DNA of 61,466 nt, from positions 1-61,466 of the forward strand of contig VBCK01000118.1 of NCBI GenBank assembly GCA_005882215.1. Direction: 5' to 3'. The position numbers were made by a program, and so were the translations under genes. The notes below the pieces were generated by a model. The model made no database searches, was not told the origin of the DNA, and saw only the letters and a program-made list of their open reading frames with translations. This document shows, one piece after another, positions 15,034 to 25,241 of the stretch (the stretch's first letter is position 1; the number at the start of each line of letters is the position of its first letter). This DNA comes from Betaproteobacteria bacterium. Lineage in GTDB: Bacteria > Pseudomonadota > Gammaproteobacteria > Burkholderiales > Burkholderiaceae_F.

Positions 15034-17247
15034 ATGAGTGTGGAGCGGTTCCAGGCGGCTGATACCGCCGCGCGGCGCTTGGTCCGGGGGGCAGCGCTTG
15101 TGGTCGCAGTCGCGGCCAGTTCGCACGCCATGGCACTGGGACTTGGCGAGCCGAAGGTTGCCAGCGTCCTTGGCCAGCCGCTGCAGATGACGGTGCCCCT
15201 GGTGATGGAAGCGGGCGCCGAGTTGCCGCAGGAGTGCGTCCGCATCATTCCCGGCAGAGAATTAGGCGAGCCGATTCCGTCACTGAACGTCGGGCGCATC
15301 ACGGTCGACGCCGAGCGCCGTCAGCTCAAGATCGAAAGCCTGCAGCCAATCAGCGAGCCCACGTTGCGGGTTGTGGTCGAGCTCGGTTGCAACGAACGCA
15401 TCCGCCGCGAGTTCGCGCTGCTGCTGGATCCACCGTCGGTGGCACCGCTTGGCACCGACGCGCTGGCGCGGCTTGGCGGCGCCGAGTCGCCGATCGGACT
15501 TGGAATGGCGCAGATCTCCGCCGTGCTGGGTCAGCGCCTGTCGATCAGGGTGCCGGCGGTTGGAACCGAGGCCGGCACGCTGAGCGCCGATTGTGTGCGC
15601 CTGGCGGATCCGATTTCGAGCGAGGGCGCTCCGGTACTGCGGCGGGCCGACATCCGTGTTCTGCGGCAGGATGCGGGCGCGCTGATCGAGGTTGTGACGC
15701 CGGATCCGGTCACCGAGCCCGCGGTGCGGCTTGCGCTCGACGTCGGCTGCCGTGAGCCCTTGCGCCGGGAGTTCGCGATCCTGCTGGGGCTTCCCGCGCT
15801 GGCCGCCTCCGATGCCGGCGCGCCGGTCGCAGCCGAGGAGCCGAAGCAGCTGGCGCCCGCGCCGAAACCGACGACCAAACGCGCGGCCAAGTCGCCGCGA
15901 ATCGTGACCGCAGTGCCGGTCGCGCCCGGCCCTGCGCAGAAAGCGCCGGCGGTCGTCGCGCCGGCCGAGGCGCCTGCCAAGGCGCCGCAGGCAGCGGGGC
16001 GGGGGTCGGACCGCCTGGTGCTGGGCTCTCCGGAAGAGCTGGTCAAGCCGGCGGGTTCGAACGGCGATGTGCGCGCCATGACGCCCGATCCGAGCTCCGA
16101 GCTGGCCAAGCGGCTGGACACGATGTCCAGGCAGATCGAGGCGCTCCAAGCGCAGCTGAACGCGTCGCGGCAGCGCGAGCAGGACTTGGAGCGACGCGCC
16201 TCGCAAACGCGCGAGCAGTGGACATGGTCCAGCGGCGCGTTGGGAGGATTGCTGCTCGGGGGCGCACTGGTGATGACTTGGCGCCAGCGGCGCCCGCCCG
16301 CTCGGCCGGACTGGGAGCCGATGGCCACCACGCGCCCGCGGCCGGTCACGGTGATGAGGCCCGCCGCAACCACCCCACCGAGTGGGGGCACGGCCTCGCG
16401 TGGAGATCGCGAAATCGGCGGACGCGCCACGATGGCGCCGGCCCCGAGCACGGTCGGTGCCAGCACGGAGCCGTCGATGTCGGACGACCGGCGTTCCGAG
16501 ATCACGGTGACTGAGCTGCACGACACGGTTCAGGTGATCAAGGAGCTGTACGCGACGGTGCTGGAGCGGTCCACATCCGCCGCGACCATACCCGCCACTG
16601 GCCGGCCTCAGCGGCCGCTGGAGCTGGATTTGAGGGCACCGACGGTCGCGAATCCGCCCGCCGCGCCCGCTGTGCGGCGCAGCGAGTCGGATCGGACCGA
16701 TGTTTCGCCGCCTACGCAGGCCGAGCCGACAAAGCATGGTTCAGACGAGCGGTTCACCGAGTTGCCCACGGAAGCCGGGTTGGACCTGGATCTGACCTCC
16801 GTGGTCGCAGCGACGGGAGCGGGCAGCGAACGCGCCGATGTGCGGCCGCAGTTGCGCGATGACCCGCTCGCGCGGCGGACCCGGCAACCGGTGGCCGGTG
16901 CGCTCTCGCGCGGCGAGCCGACCCCGCTCGACAAGGCCGGCGCCGGACGCGTGCCGGCCGCCACGCCGCCTCCGCCCCCGGTCAGCACGCCTTCGGAGGC
17001 GAGGCGCGCCGTCGACTTGTCGGACGAGCAGCTGACTCAGACTCCGACCGAACTGGCGATTGACATCGATGTCGGTACGACGACCGACTTTTCCAGCACG
17101 ATCGGGCGAGGCGCGCCAGCGGTTGCGCCCGCACGGCAAGGCGAATCCGAGCGAACCGCCAAGCCCCCCTCGATGCTCGATCCGATCGACCTGCAGCTGG
17201 ACTTGCCCGAGTCGAAGAACAAGCCGCGCACGCAACGTTCCGCTTGA
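15034..17247 (+). CDS. FimV-like inner-membrane protein with tandem FimV N-terminal domains
   Basis: 737 residues. A signal peptide (LVVAVAASSHAMA) is followed by a FimV-type domain opening LGLGEPKVASVLGQPLQM (about 35-140), then a second copy opening IGLGMAQISAVLGQRLSI (about 150-255). A Pro/Ala-rich stretch and a coiled coil (about 355-390, KRLDTMSRQIEALQAQL) lead to one transmembrane helix (about 398-416, ALGGLLLGGALVMTW) and a long acidic, low-complexity cytoplasmic tail with repeated PTE-x-x-x-D-x-D blocks. FimV proteins are hubs for type IV pili and polar assembly. I see no LysM motif between the N-terminal domains and the membrane helix. An ATG start is used. Confidence 0.75.
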   Translation: MSVERFQAADTAARRLVRGAALVVAVAASSHAMALGLGEPKVASVLGQPLQMTVPLVMEAGAELPQECVRIIPGRELGEPIPSLNVGRITVDAERRQLKIESLQPISEPTLRVVVELGCNERIRREFALLLDPPSVAPLGTDALARLGGAESPIGLGMAQISAVLGQRLSIRVPAVGTEAGTLSADCVRLADPISSEGAPVLRRADIRVLRQDAGALIEVVTPDPVTEPAVRLALDVGCREPLRREFAILLGLPALAASDAGAPVAAEEPKQLAPAPKPTTKRAAKSPRIVTAVPVAPGPAQKAPAVVAPAEAPAKAPQAAGRGSDRLVLGSPEELVKPAGSNGDVRAMTPDPSSELAKRLDTMSRQIEALQAQLNASRQREQDLERRASQTREQWTWSSGALGGLLLGGALVMTWRQRRPPARPDWEPMATTRPRPVTVMRPAATTPPSGGTASRGDREIGGRATMAPAPSTVGASTEPSMSDDRRSEITVTELHDTVQVIKELYATVLERSTSAATIPATGRPQRPLELDLRAPTVANPPAAPAVRRSESDRTDVSPPTQAEPTKHGSDERFTELPTEAGLDLDLTSVVAATGAGSERADVRPQLRDDPLARRTRQPVAGALSRGEPTPLDKAGAGRVPAATPPPPPVSTPSEARRAVDLSDEQLTQTPTELAIDIDVGTTTDFSSTIGRGAPAVAPARQGESERTAKPPSMLDPIDLQLDLPESKNKPRTQRSA

Positions 17248-17254
17248 GTGACGG

Positions 17255-17289
17255 CCCGCCTTCGCCCTACGGGCTTCGGCGGGCAAGCC
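17255..17289 (+). repeat. 35-bp palindromic repeat, copy A
   Basis: Begins CCCGCCTTCG and ends GGCGGGCAAGCC, forming a GCCCGCC/GGCGGGC stem. It matches copy C (19291-19325, reverse strand) at 32 of 35 positions. It lies between the convergent FimV-like and yheS stops, where its hairpin could serve as a two-way terminator. Confidence 0.7.
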
Positions 17290-17292
17290 TGC

Positions 17293-19197
17293 TTACGCGA
17301 TGGCATCGAGCTGCGAGTGCAGGTCGAACCATTGCGACTCCAGCGTCTGCAGCGCGTGCTCCAGTTCTCCGCGCCGCTTCAAGGCCTGGCGGACCAATTC
17401 GGGATCGCCTGAATAGAACGCCTCGCTCGCGAGGCGGGCGTCCAGATCCTTCATTTCCTCGCTGACCGACTGCAGCCGCTGTTCCACCGCATCCAGACGC
17501 AGTTGCAGCGGCCGCCGCGCCCTGGCCAGTCGTTGCCGTTCGCCGGCCGCCTGGCGGCGCTGGTCGGCGGGACGGCGCGACTCGGAGGCACCTGCGTCGG
17601 GCCGGACCTGCGCGCGGCGCCGGTCGATCACCCAGGCCGCATAGTCGTCCAGGTCGCCCTCGAACAGTTGCACGCCTGCCTCGTGCACCAGCCAGAGCTG
17701 ATCGGTGGTGGCGCGCAGAAGGTGGCGGTCGTGCGACACGACGATCAAGGCGCCCTCGAAGGAGGAAAGCGCCACGGTCAGCGCTTCGCGCGTCGACATG
17801 TCCAGATGATTGGTCGGTTCGTCCATCACCAGCAGGTTCGGACGGCGCCACGCGAGCAGGGCCAGCGCACATCGGGCCCGTTCCCCACCCGACAGCCGCC
17901 CGACCGGAGCGCATGCCAGCTCCGCACCGAAGCGGAAGCTGCCGAGGAAATCGCGCAGCTCCTGCTCGCGCGCGTCCGGGGCGATCCGGCGCAGCAGCTG
18001 CAGCGGACTCTCGGTCGGATCCAGATCTTCGAGTTGATGCTGTGCGAAGTAGCCGATCACCGTGCCGGATGAACGCCTGAGCTCGCCGGCATCGGGCGCC
18101 AGTTCGCCCACGATCGCCTTCACCAGCGTCGACTTGCCGGCACCGTTGACTCCGAGCACTCCGATCCGGTCTCCGGCGCGGACGGAAAACTCCACGCCGT
18201 CGAGCACAACCTTGTGCGGATAACCCAGTTGCAGCTGCTCGCCATCGACCAGGTGGGCCGGCAGCCGCAACGGGTCGAAGAACCGGAATCTCCACTCGCG
18301 CTGCTCCCGCACGGGCTCGAGCCGCTCCAGCCGTTCCAGCATCTTCAGGCGGCTCTGCGCCTGGCGGGCCTTGGTCGCCTTGGCCCGGAAGCGCTCGATG
18401 AACCGGCTCAGGTGCTCGATCGTGTGGCGCTGACGGCGCACTTGCGCGTCGAGCTGGCGTTGCTTCCCGAGCCAGGCGGACTCGAACGCGCTGTAGTTGC
18501 CCGCATAGCGGCCAATCGACTGGTCCGCCACGTGCCAGATCGTGTCGGTGCAGCGATCCAGCAACTCGCGGTCGTGCGACACCACGATCACCGTCGCCGG
18601 TTGGCGGCGCAGCCAGTTTTCCAGCCAGACAATCGAATCCAGGTCCAGATGGTTGGTCGGCTCGTCCAGCAGCAGCAGCTGCGCCGGCTGCAGCAGCACC
18701 CGCGCGAGCGCCAGGCGGTTGCGCTGACCGCCTGACAGGTCCGACACCGCGCCCAGTGCCTGCTGCTGCGACAGCCCGAGTCCGTTCAGGATCGCCATCG
18801 CTTCGGCCGCGATCGCGCCCTCGTTCAGCTCGGCCAGGTGCACGTGCGCGAGCGCGATTCTGAGGTCCTGGCCGTCGTCGCTTTTCGACCGCATGGCCGA
18901 CTGAAGTTCGGCCCGTGCGTTCATCAGCTGGGCGTGGCCGGACATCACGAAATCGATCACGCGGTCGGACGTCGATTCGACATCCTGGTCGATCCAGGCG
19001 ATGCGGTCCGCCGGCGGTGCATCGATCGACCCGGAATCGATCGGAACCCGGCCCAGAACGGCACCGAGCAACGACGATTTTCCCGAGCCGTTGGCTCCCA
19101 CCAGCCCGACCCGCTCGCCGGCCGACGCCGCGACGTTGACGTCCCGGTACAGCGTACGAGCACCTCGGTCCAGGCGCAGCCCGGTCAGGCGGAGCAT
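17293..19197 (-). CDS. yheS: ABC-F family ATPase YheS
   Basis: 634 residues with two ATP-binding cassettes and no membrane domain. Walker A GANGSGKS (34-41), signature LSGGQRN and LLLDEPTNHLD in the first half; GVNGAGKST, LSGGERARCALALLAW and LVMDEPTNHLD in the second. The linker (HTIEHLSRFIERFRAKATKARQAQ) is the ribosome-probing P-site tRNA interaction motif, and the C-terminus is a coiled coil. YAGNYSAFE is typical of YheS rather than Uup or EttA. ABC-F proteins bind the ribosomal E site and rescue or regulate elongation. It is bracketed by copies of the 35-bp repeat. Confidence 0.92.
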   Translation of the reverse strand: MLRLTGLRLDRGARTLYRDVNVAASAGERVGLVGANGSGKSSLLGAVLGRVPIDSGSIDAPPADRIAWIDQDVESTSDRVIDFVMSGHAQLMNARAELQSAMRSKSDDGQDLRIALAHVHLAELNEGAIAAEAMAILNGLGLSQQQALGAVSDLSGGQRNRLALARVLLQPAQLLLLDEPTNHLDLDSIVWLENWLRRQPATVIVVSHDRELLDRCTDTIWHVADQSIGRYAGNYSAFESAWLGKQRQLDAQVRRQRHTIEHLSRFIERFRAKATKARQAQSRLKMLERLERLEPVREQREWRFRFFDPLRLPAHLVDGEQLQLGYPHKVVLDGVEFSVRAGDRIGVLGVNGAGKSTLVKAIVGELAPDAGELRRSSGTVIGYFAQHQLEDLDPTESPLQLLRRIAPDAREQELRDFLGSFRFGAELACAPVGRLSGGERARCALALLAWRRPNLLVMDEPTNHLDMSTREALTVALSSFEGALIVVSHDRHLLRATTDQLWLVHEAGVQLFEGDLDDYAAWVIDRRRAQVRPDAGASESRRPADQRRQAAGERQRLARARRPLQLRLDAVEQRLQSVSEEMKDLDARLASEAFYSGDPELVRQALKRRGELEHALQTLESQWFDLHSQLDAIA

Positions 19198-19230
19198 CGG
19201 TTGGGGCGACTCAAAAAAAGCGCGACTTTA

Positions 19231-19325
19231 CCCGCCTTCGCGCTGCGCGCTTCGGGGGGCAAGCGCCCCGGAGGGTGCGGCGCGGACGCGGGCTTGCCCG
19301 CCGAAGCGCGCAGCGCGAAGGCGGG
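19231..19325. repeat. Inverted pair of the 35-bp palindromic repeat (copies B and C)
   Basis: Copy B (19231-19265, plus) and copy C (19291-19325, minus) face each other across 25 bases and could form a stem of about 34 bp with a single internal mismatch. Copy C ends at the base adjoining the prmB stop codon. The pair fills most of the 128-base gap between prmB and yheS, and an A7 run lies just beyond copy B towards yheS. Confidence 0.8.
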
Positions 19326-20252
19326 TCAGGCCGCCACGGAGCGCGTGGCCAGCGCCTGAGCAGGCAGGTCCTCGGCCCGCACCAGGAACACCATGTCGTC
19401 GCCGGCGCTGGTGGTGGCCCAGATCACCGGCAGCCGCGGATATTCGCGCTCGAACGCGGCCCGGCCATCCCCGACCTCGACCACCAGCAGAGCGAGCGGA
19501 TTTAGCCGGGCGCGCGCCTCGGCCACCACTTTGCGGACGACGTCGAGGCCGTCCGGTCCACCGGCCAGAGCGAGCGTCGGCTCGTGGGCATATTCGGCGG
19601 GAAGCTTCGAAAGCGCATGATCGGTGACGTACGGCGGATTGCACAGGATCAGGTCGTAGCCCGAGGTCCCGAGTTCCTGGAACAGGTCCGACTCGATCAG
19701 CCGCACCCGTTCACCCAGGCCATACTCCTCCACGTTGCGGGCGGCAACGGCCAGCGCGTCGACCGAGATGTCGGCTGCATCGACCTTCGCGTCGGCAAAC
19801 AGATCGGCCGCAATGATCGCCAGGCAACCCGAGCCGGTACAAAGGTCCAGTACCGAATGAACCGCCCCGGGGTCCTTGATCCACGGCGCCAGCCGGTCCT
19901 TCAGCAGCTCGGCGATGAATGAACGCGGGATGATCACGCGCGAGTCCACCCAGAAGCGATAGCCCTGCAGCCAGGCCTCGCCCAGCAGGTACGCGACCGG
20001 CACGCGCTTCTTGACGCGCCGTTCGATCAGTTCGATCAGCGTGTTGATCTCGGCATGCGTCAGGAAGGCATCCAGGAAGATCTCCATGCGCTCCATCGGC
20101 AGCTTCATTGCGCGGGTCACCAGGAACGCCGCCTCGTCGAACGCGTCGAGTTGCCCATGCCCGTAGAAGATGGGCCGCTCGTTGAAGCGGGTCACCGCAT
20201 AGCGCAGCACATCGCGCAGAGTCCGCAGATTTGCCTTGGCGTCGATCGTCAT
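19326..20252 (-). CDS. prmB: 50S ribosomal protein L3 glutamine methyltransferase
   Basis: 308 residues. An N-terminal helical domain ([15 protein letters not shown]) precedes a Rossmann methyltransferase domain with the SAM loop [13 protein letters not shown] (about 134-146) and the NPPY motif at 205-208 that holds the substrate glutamine amide. [21 protein letters not shown] is diagnostic of PrmB rather than PrmC. The ATG overlaps the dapE stop (ATGA), making it the last gene of the dap cluster. Confidence 0.95.
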   Translation of the reverse strand: MTIDAKANLRTLRDVLRYAVTRFNERPIFYGHGQLDAFDEAAFLVTRAMKLPMERMEIFLDAFLTHAEINTLIELIERRVKKRVPVAYLLGEAWLQGYRFWVDSRVIIPRSFIAELLKDRLAPWIKDPGAVHSVLDLCTGSGCLAIIAADLFADAKVDAADISVDALAVAARNVEEYGLGERVRLIESDLFQELGTSGYDLILCNPPYVTDHALSKLPAEYAHEPTLALAGGPDGLDVVRKVVAEARARLNPLALLVVEVGDGRAAFEREYPRLPVIWATTSAGDDMVFLVRAEDLPAQALATRSVAA

Positions 20253-21406
20253 CGTGGTGGCGCGTCCGCCCGGTGGTCGCCCGACAGCAGCAGCTCGAGC
20301 GTGCGCTGATAGATCCGGGTCAGCCGTTCGACGTCCTCGATCCGGACCCGCTCGTCGACCTGATGGATCGAAGCGTTCAGCGGACCGAACTCGATCACTT
20401 GCGGGCAGATCCGGATCAGAAACCGGCCGTCGGATGTGCCCCCCGTGGTCGACAACTGGGGTCGCGCGCCGGTTACCTCGACGATCGCCTGCGACAGCAC
20501 ATCGACCAGCGTTCCCGCGGGGGTCAGAAAGGGTTCGGCTCCCAAGGTCCAAGTCAGAGCGTAGCTCAGAGCGTGCCGATCCAGAATCCGCTCCACCCGC
20601 TGGCGCAGCTCGGCGGCTCCGCTGGCCGGCGAGAACCGGAAATTGAAATGCATCTCGCATCGGCCGGGAATCACGTTGCCTGCGCCGGTACCGGCGTGCA
20701 GATTCGAGACCTGGAACGTGGTCGGCGGAAAATAGCGGTCGCCGTCGTCCCAGGCGGCGGCCGCCAGCTCGGCGAGCGCGGGGGCCAGCTGATGAATCGG
20801 ATTGCGCGCCAGCTGCGGGTAGGCGACGTGGCCCTGCACGCCGTGCACCACCAGATGCCCGGACAGCGACCCGCGCCGGCCGTTCTTGATCGTGTCGCCG
20901 AGGTCCAGGGTCGAGGTGGGCTCGCCCACCAGGCCGAAGTCGACGTGCTGGCCGCGCGCCTGCAGCGCCTCGACCACCGCGACGGTGCCGTCCGTCGCGG
21001 GTCCTTCCTCGTCCGAGGTCAACAGCAACGCGATCCCGCCGGGGTGCTGCGGCCGGTTGCGGACGAAGCGCTCGACGGCGACCACGAACGCCGCGATCGA
21101 GGTCTTCATGTCGGCACTGCCGCGACCGTACAGCCAGCCGTCGCGCTCCTGCGGCTCGAAGGGATCGGAGCTCCACAGCTCGCGCGGCCCGGGCGGAACC
21201 ACATCGGTGTGGCCCAGAAACGCGAACAGCGGCCGTCCGGCGCCGCGCTGCAGCCACAGGTTGCACGTGCCATTGCGATCGAACCGCTCGGCCCGAAAAC
21301 CCGCGCCTGCCAGGCGCTCGGCGACGAGCTGCTGGCAGCCGCCGTCCTCCGGCGTTACGGAGCTTCGGGCGATCAGCAGCCTGGCGAGTTCGAGCGCGGC
21401 CGACAC
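20249..21406 (-). CDS. dapE: Succinyl-diaminopimelate desuccinylase
   Basis: 385 residues of the M20 family. Metal ligands are in [11 protein letters not shown] (His66), YGRGSADMK and [11 protein letters not shown], and the dimerisation-domain motif is [17 protein letters not shown]. It removes succinate from N-succinyl-LL-diaminopimelate in lysine and peptidoglycan synthesis, downstream of DapD and DapC encoded nearby on the same strand. Start is the GTG at 21406, the only start that gives a normal-length N-terminus ([20 protein letters not shown]). It begins 8 bases after the pilU stop. Confidence 0.95.
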   Translation of the reverse strand: MSAALELARLLIARSSVTPEDGGCQQLVAERLAGAGFRAERFDRNGTCNLWLQRGAGRPLFAFLGHTDVVPPGPRELWSSDPFEPQERDGWLYGRGSADMKTSIAAFVVAVERFVRNRPQHPGGIALLLTSDEEGPATDGTVAVVEALQARGQHVDFGLVGEPTSTLDLGDTIKNGRRGSLSGHLVVHGVQGHVAYPQLARNPIHQLAPALAELAAAAWDDGDRYFPPTTFQVSNLHAGTGAGNVIPGRCEMHFNFRFSPASGAAELRQRVERILDRHALSYALTWTLGAEPFLTPAGTLVDVLSQAIVEVTGARPQLSTTGGTSDGRFLIRICPQVIEFGPLNASIHQVDERVRIEDVERLTRIYQRTLELLLSGDHRADAPPR

Positions 21407-21414
21407 TGCTGGGA

Positions 21415-22551
21415 TCAGATGTTCAGCGTGAATTCGGTGAACGACGCCGCGTCCGGGTTCGGTTTCGGAACCGAATCCGGCTTCACCACCGGCTTGCCGG
21501 CGTTGTTGATCAGCCACAGCAGGTTGTTCCTCGAGTCGGCCGCCGTCAGCGCGTCTTCGCGCGTGATCGTGTCCTTCTGCAGCAGTTCGTACAGGCTCTG
21601 CTCGAACGAGCAGCTCTCGGGATCCAGGCTCTGCTCCATCGACTCCTTGATCGCCTGCACGTCGCCGCGCGCGATCAGGTCGTGCACGTGTCCCGCGTTC
21701 ATCAGCACTTCGACGGACGGCACGCGGCGGCCCTGGCGCGAGCGCACCAGGCGCTGAGAAACGACGGCGCGAATCGCGGTGGCCATGTCCTGGAACAGCG
21801 CGAAACGCGATTCCGTCGCGTAGAAGCTGATGACCCGGTTCAATGCATGCGCGCTGTTGGTCGCATGAAGCGTGGCGACGACCATGTGGCCCGACATCGC
21901 GTAGGCGAGCGCCGCGGTCATCGAGTTGCGATCGCGGATCTCGCCGATGAACAGCACATCCGGCGCCTGCCGCATCGCATTGCGCAGCGCCTGCTCCAGC
22001 GACTCGGTATCGTGGCCGATCTCGCGCTGACTGACGATCGATTTCTTGTTGCGAAACAGGAATTCGATCGGGTCCTCGAATGTCAGGATGTGTCCGGTCG
22101 CGAGCTCGTTGCGGTGATCCAGCATCGAGGCGATCGTGGTGGACTTGCCGGATCCGGCGGCGCCGACCACGAGCACCAGCCCGCGGCGCTCCATCGCGAG
22201 ATCTTTCAGCACGTCGGGCAGCATCAGCTCTTCCAGCCGGGGAATCTCGTGCGGGATGTACCGTATCACCGCCGACACCGAGCCGCGCTGCAGAAATGCG
22301 CTCAAGCGGAAGCTGCCCACGCCTTGCACCGGCAGCCCGACGTTCAGCTCCCGGTTGCGTTCGAGCTCCCGGAACTGGGAATCGGAAAGCCGCTCGGTCA
22401 GCAGCGTAACCACGGCCTGCTGCTGCAGCCGTTCCTGGTTGATTGGAACGCATACGCCGTTGATCTTCACCGTGATCGGAGACCCCGCCGACAGGAAAAG
22501 GTCCGACGCGTTCTTCTCCGCCATCAGTTGGAACAGCCGCTCCAGTCCCAT
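21415..22551 (-). CDS. pilU: Type IV pilus retraction ATPase PilU
   Basis: 378 residues of the PilT/PilU family. An N-terminal PAS-like part ([21 protein letters not shown]) precedes a RecA-like domain with Walker [10 protein letters not shown] (130-138), Asp box [11 protein letters not shown], Walker [10 protein letters not shown] and His box [14 protein letters not shown]. The tail after residue 340 ([22 protein letters not shown]) is more PilU-like than PilT-like. It powers or modulates pilus retraction at the inner membrane. Its place between dapD and dapE, far from other pil genes, is a recurrent Burkholderiales arrangement. Confidence 0.88.
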   Translation of the reverse strand: MGLERLFQLMAEKNASDLFLSAGSPITVKINGVCVPINQERLQQQAVVTLLTERLSDSQFRELERNRELNVGLPVQGVGSFRLSAFLQRGSVSAVIRYIPHEIPRLEELMLPDVLKDLAMERRGLVLVVGAAGSGKSTTIASMLDHRNELATGHILTFEDPIEFLFRNKKSIVSQREIGHDTESLEQALRNAMRQAPDVLFIGEIRDRNSMTAALAYAMSGHMVVATLHATNSAHALNRVISFYATESRFALFQDMATAIRAVVSQRLVRSRQGRRVPSVEVLMNAGHVHDLIARGDVQAIKESMEQSLDPESCSFEQSLYELLQKDTITREDALTAADSRNNLLWLINNAGKPVVKPDSVPKPNPDAASFTEFTLNI

Positions 22552-22590
22552 CGTCTAGTCCCGTCGTCTCGTTGCGTCGTTCCTGCCCGC

Positions 22591-23430
22591 TCAGTCGCCC
22601 GCAGCGACCCGAAGCAGTTCGTTGATTGCCGTTTTGGCGCGGGTCTGCGCATCGACGCGCTTGACGATCACTGCGCAGTACAGGCTGTGGGTGCCGTCCT
22701 TGGCCGGCAGGCAGCCCGGCACGACGACTGCGCCACGCGGCACCCGACCGTACAGGATCTGGCCGCTTTCGCGGTCGTAGATGCGCGTGCTGGCGCCGAT
22801 GTAAACGCCCATCGATATCACCGCATCCTGTTCGACGATCACTCCCTCGACCACCTCGGAACGAGCGCCGATGAAGCAGTTGTCCTCGATCACGGTCGGC
22901 GCGGCCTGCACCGGCTCCAGCACGCCCCCGATTCCGACCCCGCCGGACAGGTGCACATTGCGACCGATCTGGGCGCACGAGCCGACCGTGGCCCACGTGT
23001 CGACCATCGTGCCCTCGTCGATATACGCGCCGATGTTGACGAAAGAAGGCATCAGCACCACGTTGCGCGCGACGAATGCTCCCCGCCGCGCCACGGCCGG
23101 TGGCACGACCCGCACCGCGCTGGCGCGGAACTGATCGGCGTCGAAGCGCGAGAACTTGCACTCGACCTTGTCGTAGAAGCGCAGCGGATCGTTCTCGCTG
23201 TTGCCGCCCATCACGACGTTCTCGCGCAGGCGAAACGACAGCAGCACCGCTTTTTTCAGCCACTGGTGCACGATCCACGCGCCGTCGATTTTCTCGGCCA
23301 CCCTCAGGCGCCCGCTGTCGAGCTCGCCCAGAGCCGTTTCGACCGCTTCGCGCAGGCGCGCCGGAGCCGAAGCGGCCGTCAGCGACGCCCGTTCCGCCCA
23401 AGCCTGCTCGATGATGCTTTCGATCGACAC
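22591..23430 (-). CDS. dapD: Tetrahydrodipicolinate N-succinyltransferase
   Basis: 279 residues. An N-terminal helical domain ([16 protein letters not shown]) is followed by a left-handed beta-helix of hexapeptide repeats (about 100-230: [32 protein letters not shown]). The C-terminal strand domain contains [12 protein letters not shown]. It transfers succinyl from succinyl-CoA to tetrahydrodipicolinate in the lysine/diaminopimelate pathway. It lies between dapC and pilU on the same strand, with gaps of 15 and 39 bases. Confidence 0.96.
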   Translation of the reverse strand: MSIESIIEQAWAERASLTAASAPARLREAVETALGELDSGRLRVAEKIDGAWIVHQWLKKAVLLSFRLRENVVMGGNSENDPLRFYDKVECKFSRFDADQFRASAVRVVPPAVARRGAFVARNVVLMPSFVNIGAYIDEGTMVDTWATVGSCAQIGRNVHLSGGVGIGGVLEPVQAAPTVIEDNCFIGARSEVVEGVIVEQDAVISMGVYIGASTRIYDRESGQILYGRVPRGAVVVPGCLPAKDGTHSLYCAVIVKRVDAQTRAKTAINELLRVAAGD

Positions 23431-23445
23431 GGCCGGATTTTCCCG

Positions 23446-24684
23446 TCAATTCTCGGTGGTTGAAAGCCGGAGAAGGGGCTCGCCGGACCCGTTTAGGCGA
23501 TCCGATCCGAATTGCACGATCCGGCGGGCCGCCTCGCGCAACTGCGCCTCCTCGGGCACCAGCGCGATGCGAACGAAGCCGGAACCGGGATTGAAGCCGT
23601 CGATCTCGCGTCCCAGGAAACTGCCCGGAAGCACGGTCAGGTTGAACTGCCGGTAAAGCCCGCGGGCCAGCGTGCGGTCGTCCTCGGGCGTGCGGGCCCA
23701 CAGGTAGAAGCCTGCTTCGGGCACCGCCGTCGGCAGCACCGAGGCGATGGCGGGAGTAACGTCCGCGAATTTGGCCGCATAGCGGCGGCGGTTTTCCGCC
23801 ACGTGCGCTTCGTCGTTCCAAGCGGCGATGCTGGCTGCCTGGACGGCCGGGTTCATCGCGCAGCCGTGATAGGTCCGATAGCGCAGAAACGGCGCGATCA
23901 GGCCCGCATCGCCCGCGATAAATCCGGATCGAAGGCCGGGAGCGTTGGAACGCTTGGACAGGCTGCCGAAGACCACCAGGCGCTCGAATCCCGGGCGGCC
24001 GAGCTCGGTCGCCGCCTGCAACGCTCCCAACGGCGGCCGCGCCGGGTCCGGATAGATCTCGGAATAACACTCGTCGGCGGCGATCACGAAGCCGTAGCGG
24101 TCTGCCAGCTCGAACAGCTCCCGCCATTCGGACAACTGCATCACGGTTCCGGTCGGGTTGGCGGGGGAGCAGGTGTAGACCAGTCGCACCTTGTTCCAAT
24201 CGCCCGGGCCGAGCGATTCGAACGGCATCCGGAAGCCTGTCTCGGCCATCAGCGGCAGATAGATGGGCTCGGCCCCGGCCAGCAGGGCCGCGCCCTCGTA
24301 GATCTGATAACCCGGGTTGGGCAACACCACGCGCTGCGCGCCGCGCGCGTCCAGCAGCGCCTGCGCAAACGCAAAAAGGGCTTCGCGCGAACCGGTCACG
24401 GGCAGAACCTGGGACAGCGGATCCAGCCCGCTCAGTCGGTAGCGCCGCGTCAGCCAGGCTCCGATCGAGGTCCTGAGCGCATCCGATCCGGCCGTCTGCG
24501 GGTACCTGGACATCGACGGCAGTGCGGCCACCAGTGCGTCCAGCAGCAGTGGCGGCGTCGCGTGCTTCGGCTCCCCGATCGACAGGTCGATCGGCGCCAG
24601 CGACGCCGGCGCAGCGCAGTCGGCCAGCAAAGTGCGCAGAAGTTGGAACGGATATGGCCGCAGCCGATCAATCAGCGGATTCAT
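23446..24684 (-). CDS. dapC: Succinyldiaminopimelate transaminase
   Basis: 412 residues of the class I/II aminotransferase fold. [10 protein letters not shown] opens the domain, TCSPANPTG holds the substrate-binding Asn, ADECYSEIY is the PLP-ring Asp/Tyr region, and [17 protein letters not shown] contains the Schiff-base Lys. It aminates N-succinyl-2-amino-6-ketopimelate; the naming rests on close linkage to dapD and dapE. The ATG overlaps the queF stop by an ATGA junction, so queF leads the operon. Confidence 0.93.
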   Translation of the reverse strand: MNPLIDRLRPYPFQLLRTLLADCAAPASLAPIDLSIGEPKHATPPLLLDALVAALPSMSRYPQTAGSDALRTSIGAWLTRRYRLSGLDPLSQVLPVTGSREALFAFAQALLDARGAQRVVLPNPGYQIYEGAALLAGAEPIYLPLMAETGFRMPFESLGPGDWNKVRLVYTCSPANPTGTVMQLSEWRELFELADRYGFVIAADECYSEIYPDPARPPLGALQAATELGRPGFERLVVFGSLSKRSNAPGLRSGFIAGDAGLIAPFLRYRTYHGCAMNPAVQAASIAAWNDEAHVAENRRRYAAKFADVTPAIASVLPTAVPEAGFYLWARTPEDDRTLARGLYRQFNLTVLPGSFLGREIDGFNPGSGFVRIALVPEEAQLREAARRIVQFGSDRLNGSGEPLLRLSTTEN

Positions 24685-25112
24685 GCGAAGGACTCGTGTG
24701 TGCCCGTCGCCCGGACGGGCAATCGGCCCAGCTCCACGTACGGAGCCGGTTTCCAGCCCCGCTTGCGGTGTTCGGCCACCACCGAGGTGGTGATGCCGCC
24801 GCGCACGTTCCAGCGCGACGTGAGCCGGATAAATCGCGGCTCCAACGCGGTCTTCAGGTCGTCGAGCACCTGATTGGTCACCGCCTCGTGGAAAGCGCCG
24901 CGGTCCCGGTACGACCACACGTACAGCTTCAGGCTCTTGAGCTCGACGTTGCGCCGGTCCGGCACGTACTGCAGCAGCAGCGTGGCGAAATCCGGCTGCC
25001 CGGTCAGCGGACACAGGCAGGTGAACTCGGGCAACTCGATATGGACCAGGTAGTCGCGCGCCGGATTCGGATTGGGAAAGGTTTCGAGCTGGCGACTCGG
25101 GCGCGTGCTCAT
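24681..25112 (-). CDS. queF: NADPH-dependent 7-cyano-7-deazaguanine reductase (QueF type I)
   Basis: 143 residues. [14 protein letters not shown] contains the catalytic Cys34 and Asp41 (same 7-residue spacing as Cys55/Asp62 of B. subtilis QueF); [20 protein letters not shown] is the NADPH motif. It reduces preQ0 to preQ1 for tRNA queuosine. It is a short, single-domain (type I) enzyme. It is divergent from smc, with a convincing sigma-70 promoter in the 129-base gap, and heads the queF-dapC-dapD-pilU-dapE-prmB run. No preQ1 riboswitch was seen in the short leader. Confidence 0.95.
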   Translation of the reverse strand: MSTRPSRQLETFPNPNPARDYLVHIELPEFTCLCPLTGQPDFATLLLQYVPDRRNVELKSLKLYVWSYRDRGAFHEAVTNQVLDDLKTALEPRFIRLTSRWNVRGGITTSVVAEHRKRGWKPAPYVELGRLPVRATGTHESFA

Positions 25113-25143
25113 CGGACACGGTCAGCCGAAATGATTCGATATG

Positions 25144-25171
25144 ATTATAGGCGCCAAGCGCAATGAGTCAG
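25144..25171 (-). promoter_or_regulatory. Sigma-70 promoter of queF
   Basis: On the minus strand, CTGACT (25171-25166) and a perfect TATAAT (25149-25144) are separated by 16 bases. The predicted transcript starts near 25137, about 25 bases before the queF ATG. Confidence 0.7.
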
Positions 25172-25241
25172 CCGTCGCCCGGATCATTCGGCCGGTAGCC
25201 ATCCGGTCGACCCGTAAAGCGCCTCTCCCGAGAAAGGCATC

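Noticed and set aside
20249-24199. A very long open frame on the minus strand running through dapE, pilU, dapD and part of dapC
   Set aside because: Only the dapE end is real. The rest is a GC-driven shadow in the wrong frame of pilU and dapD, which are clearly identified by motifs.
25113-25143. preQ1 riboswitch upstream of queF
   Set aside because: The predicted leader is only about 25 nt and lacks the aptamer hairpin and A-rich tail.
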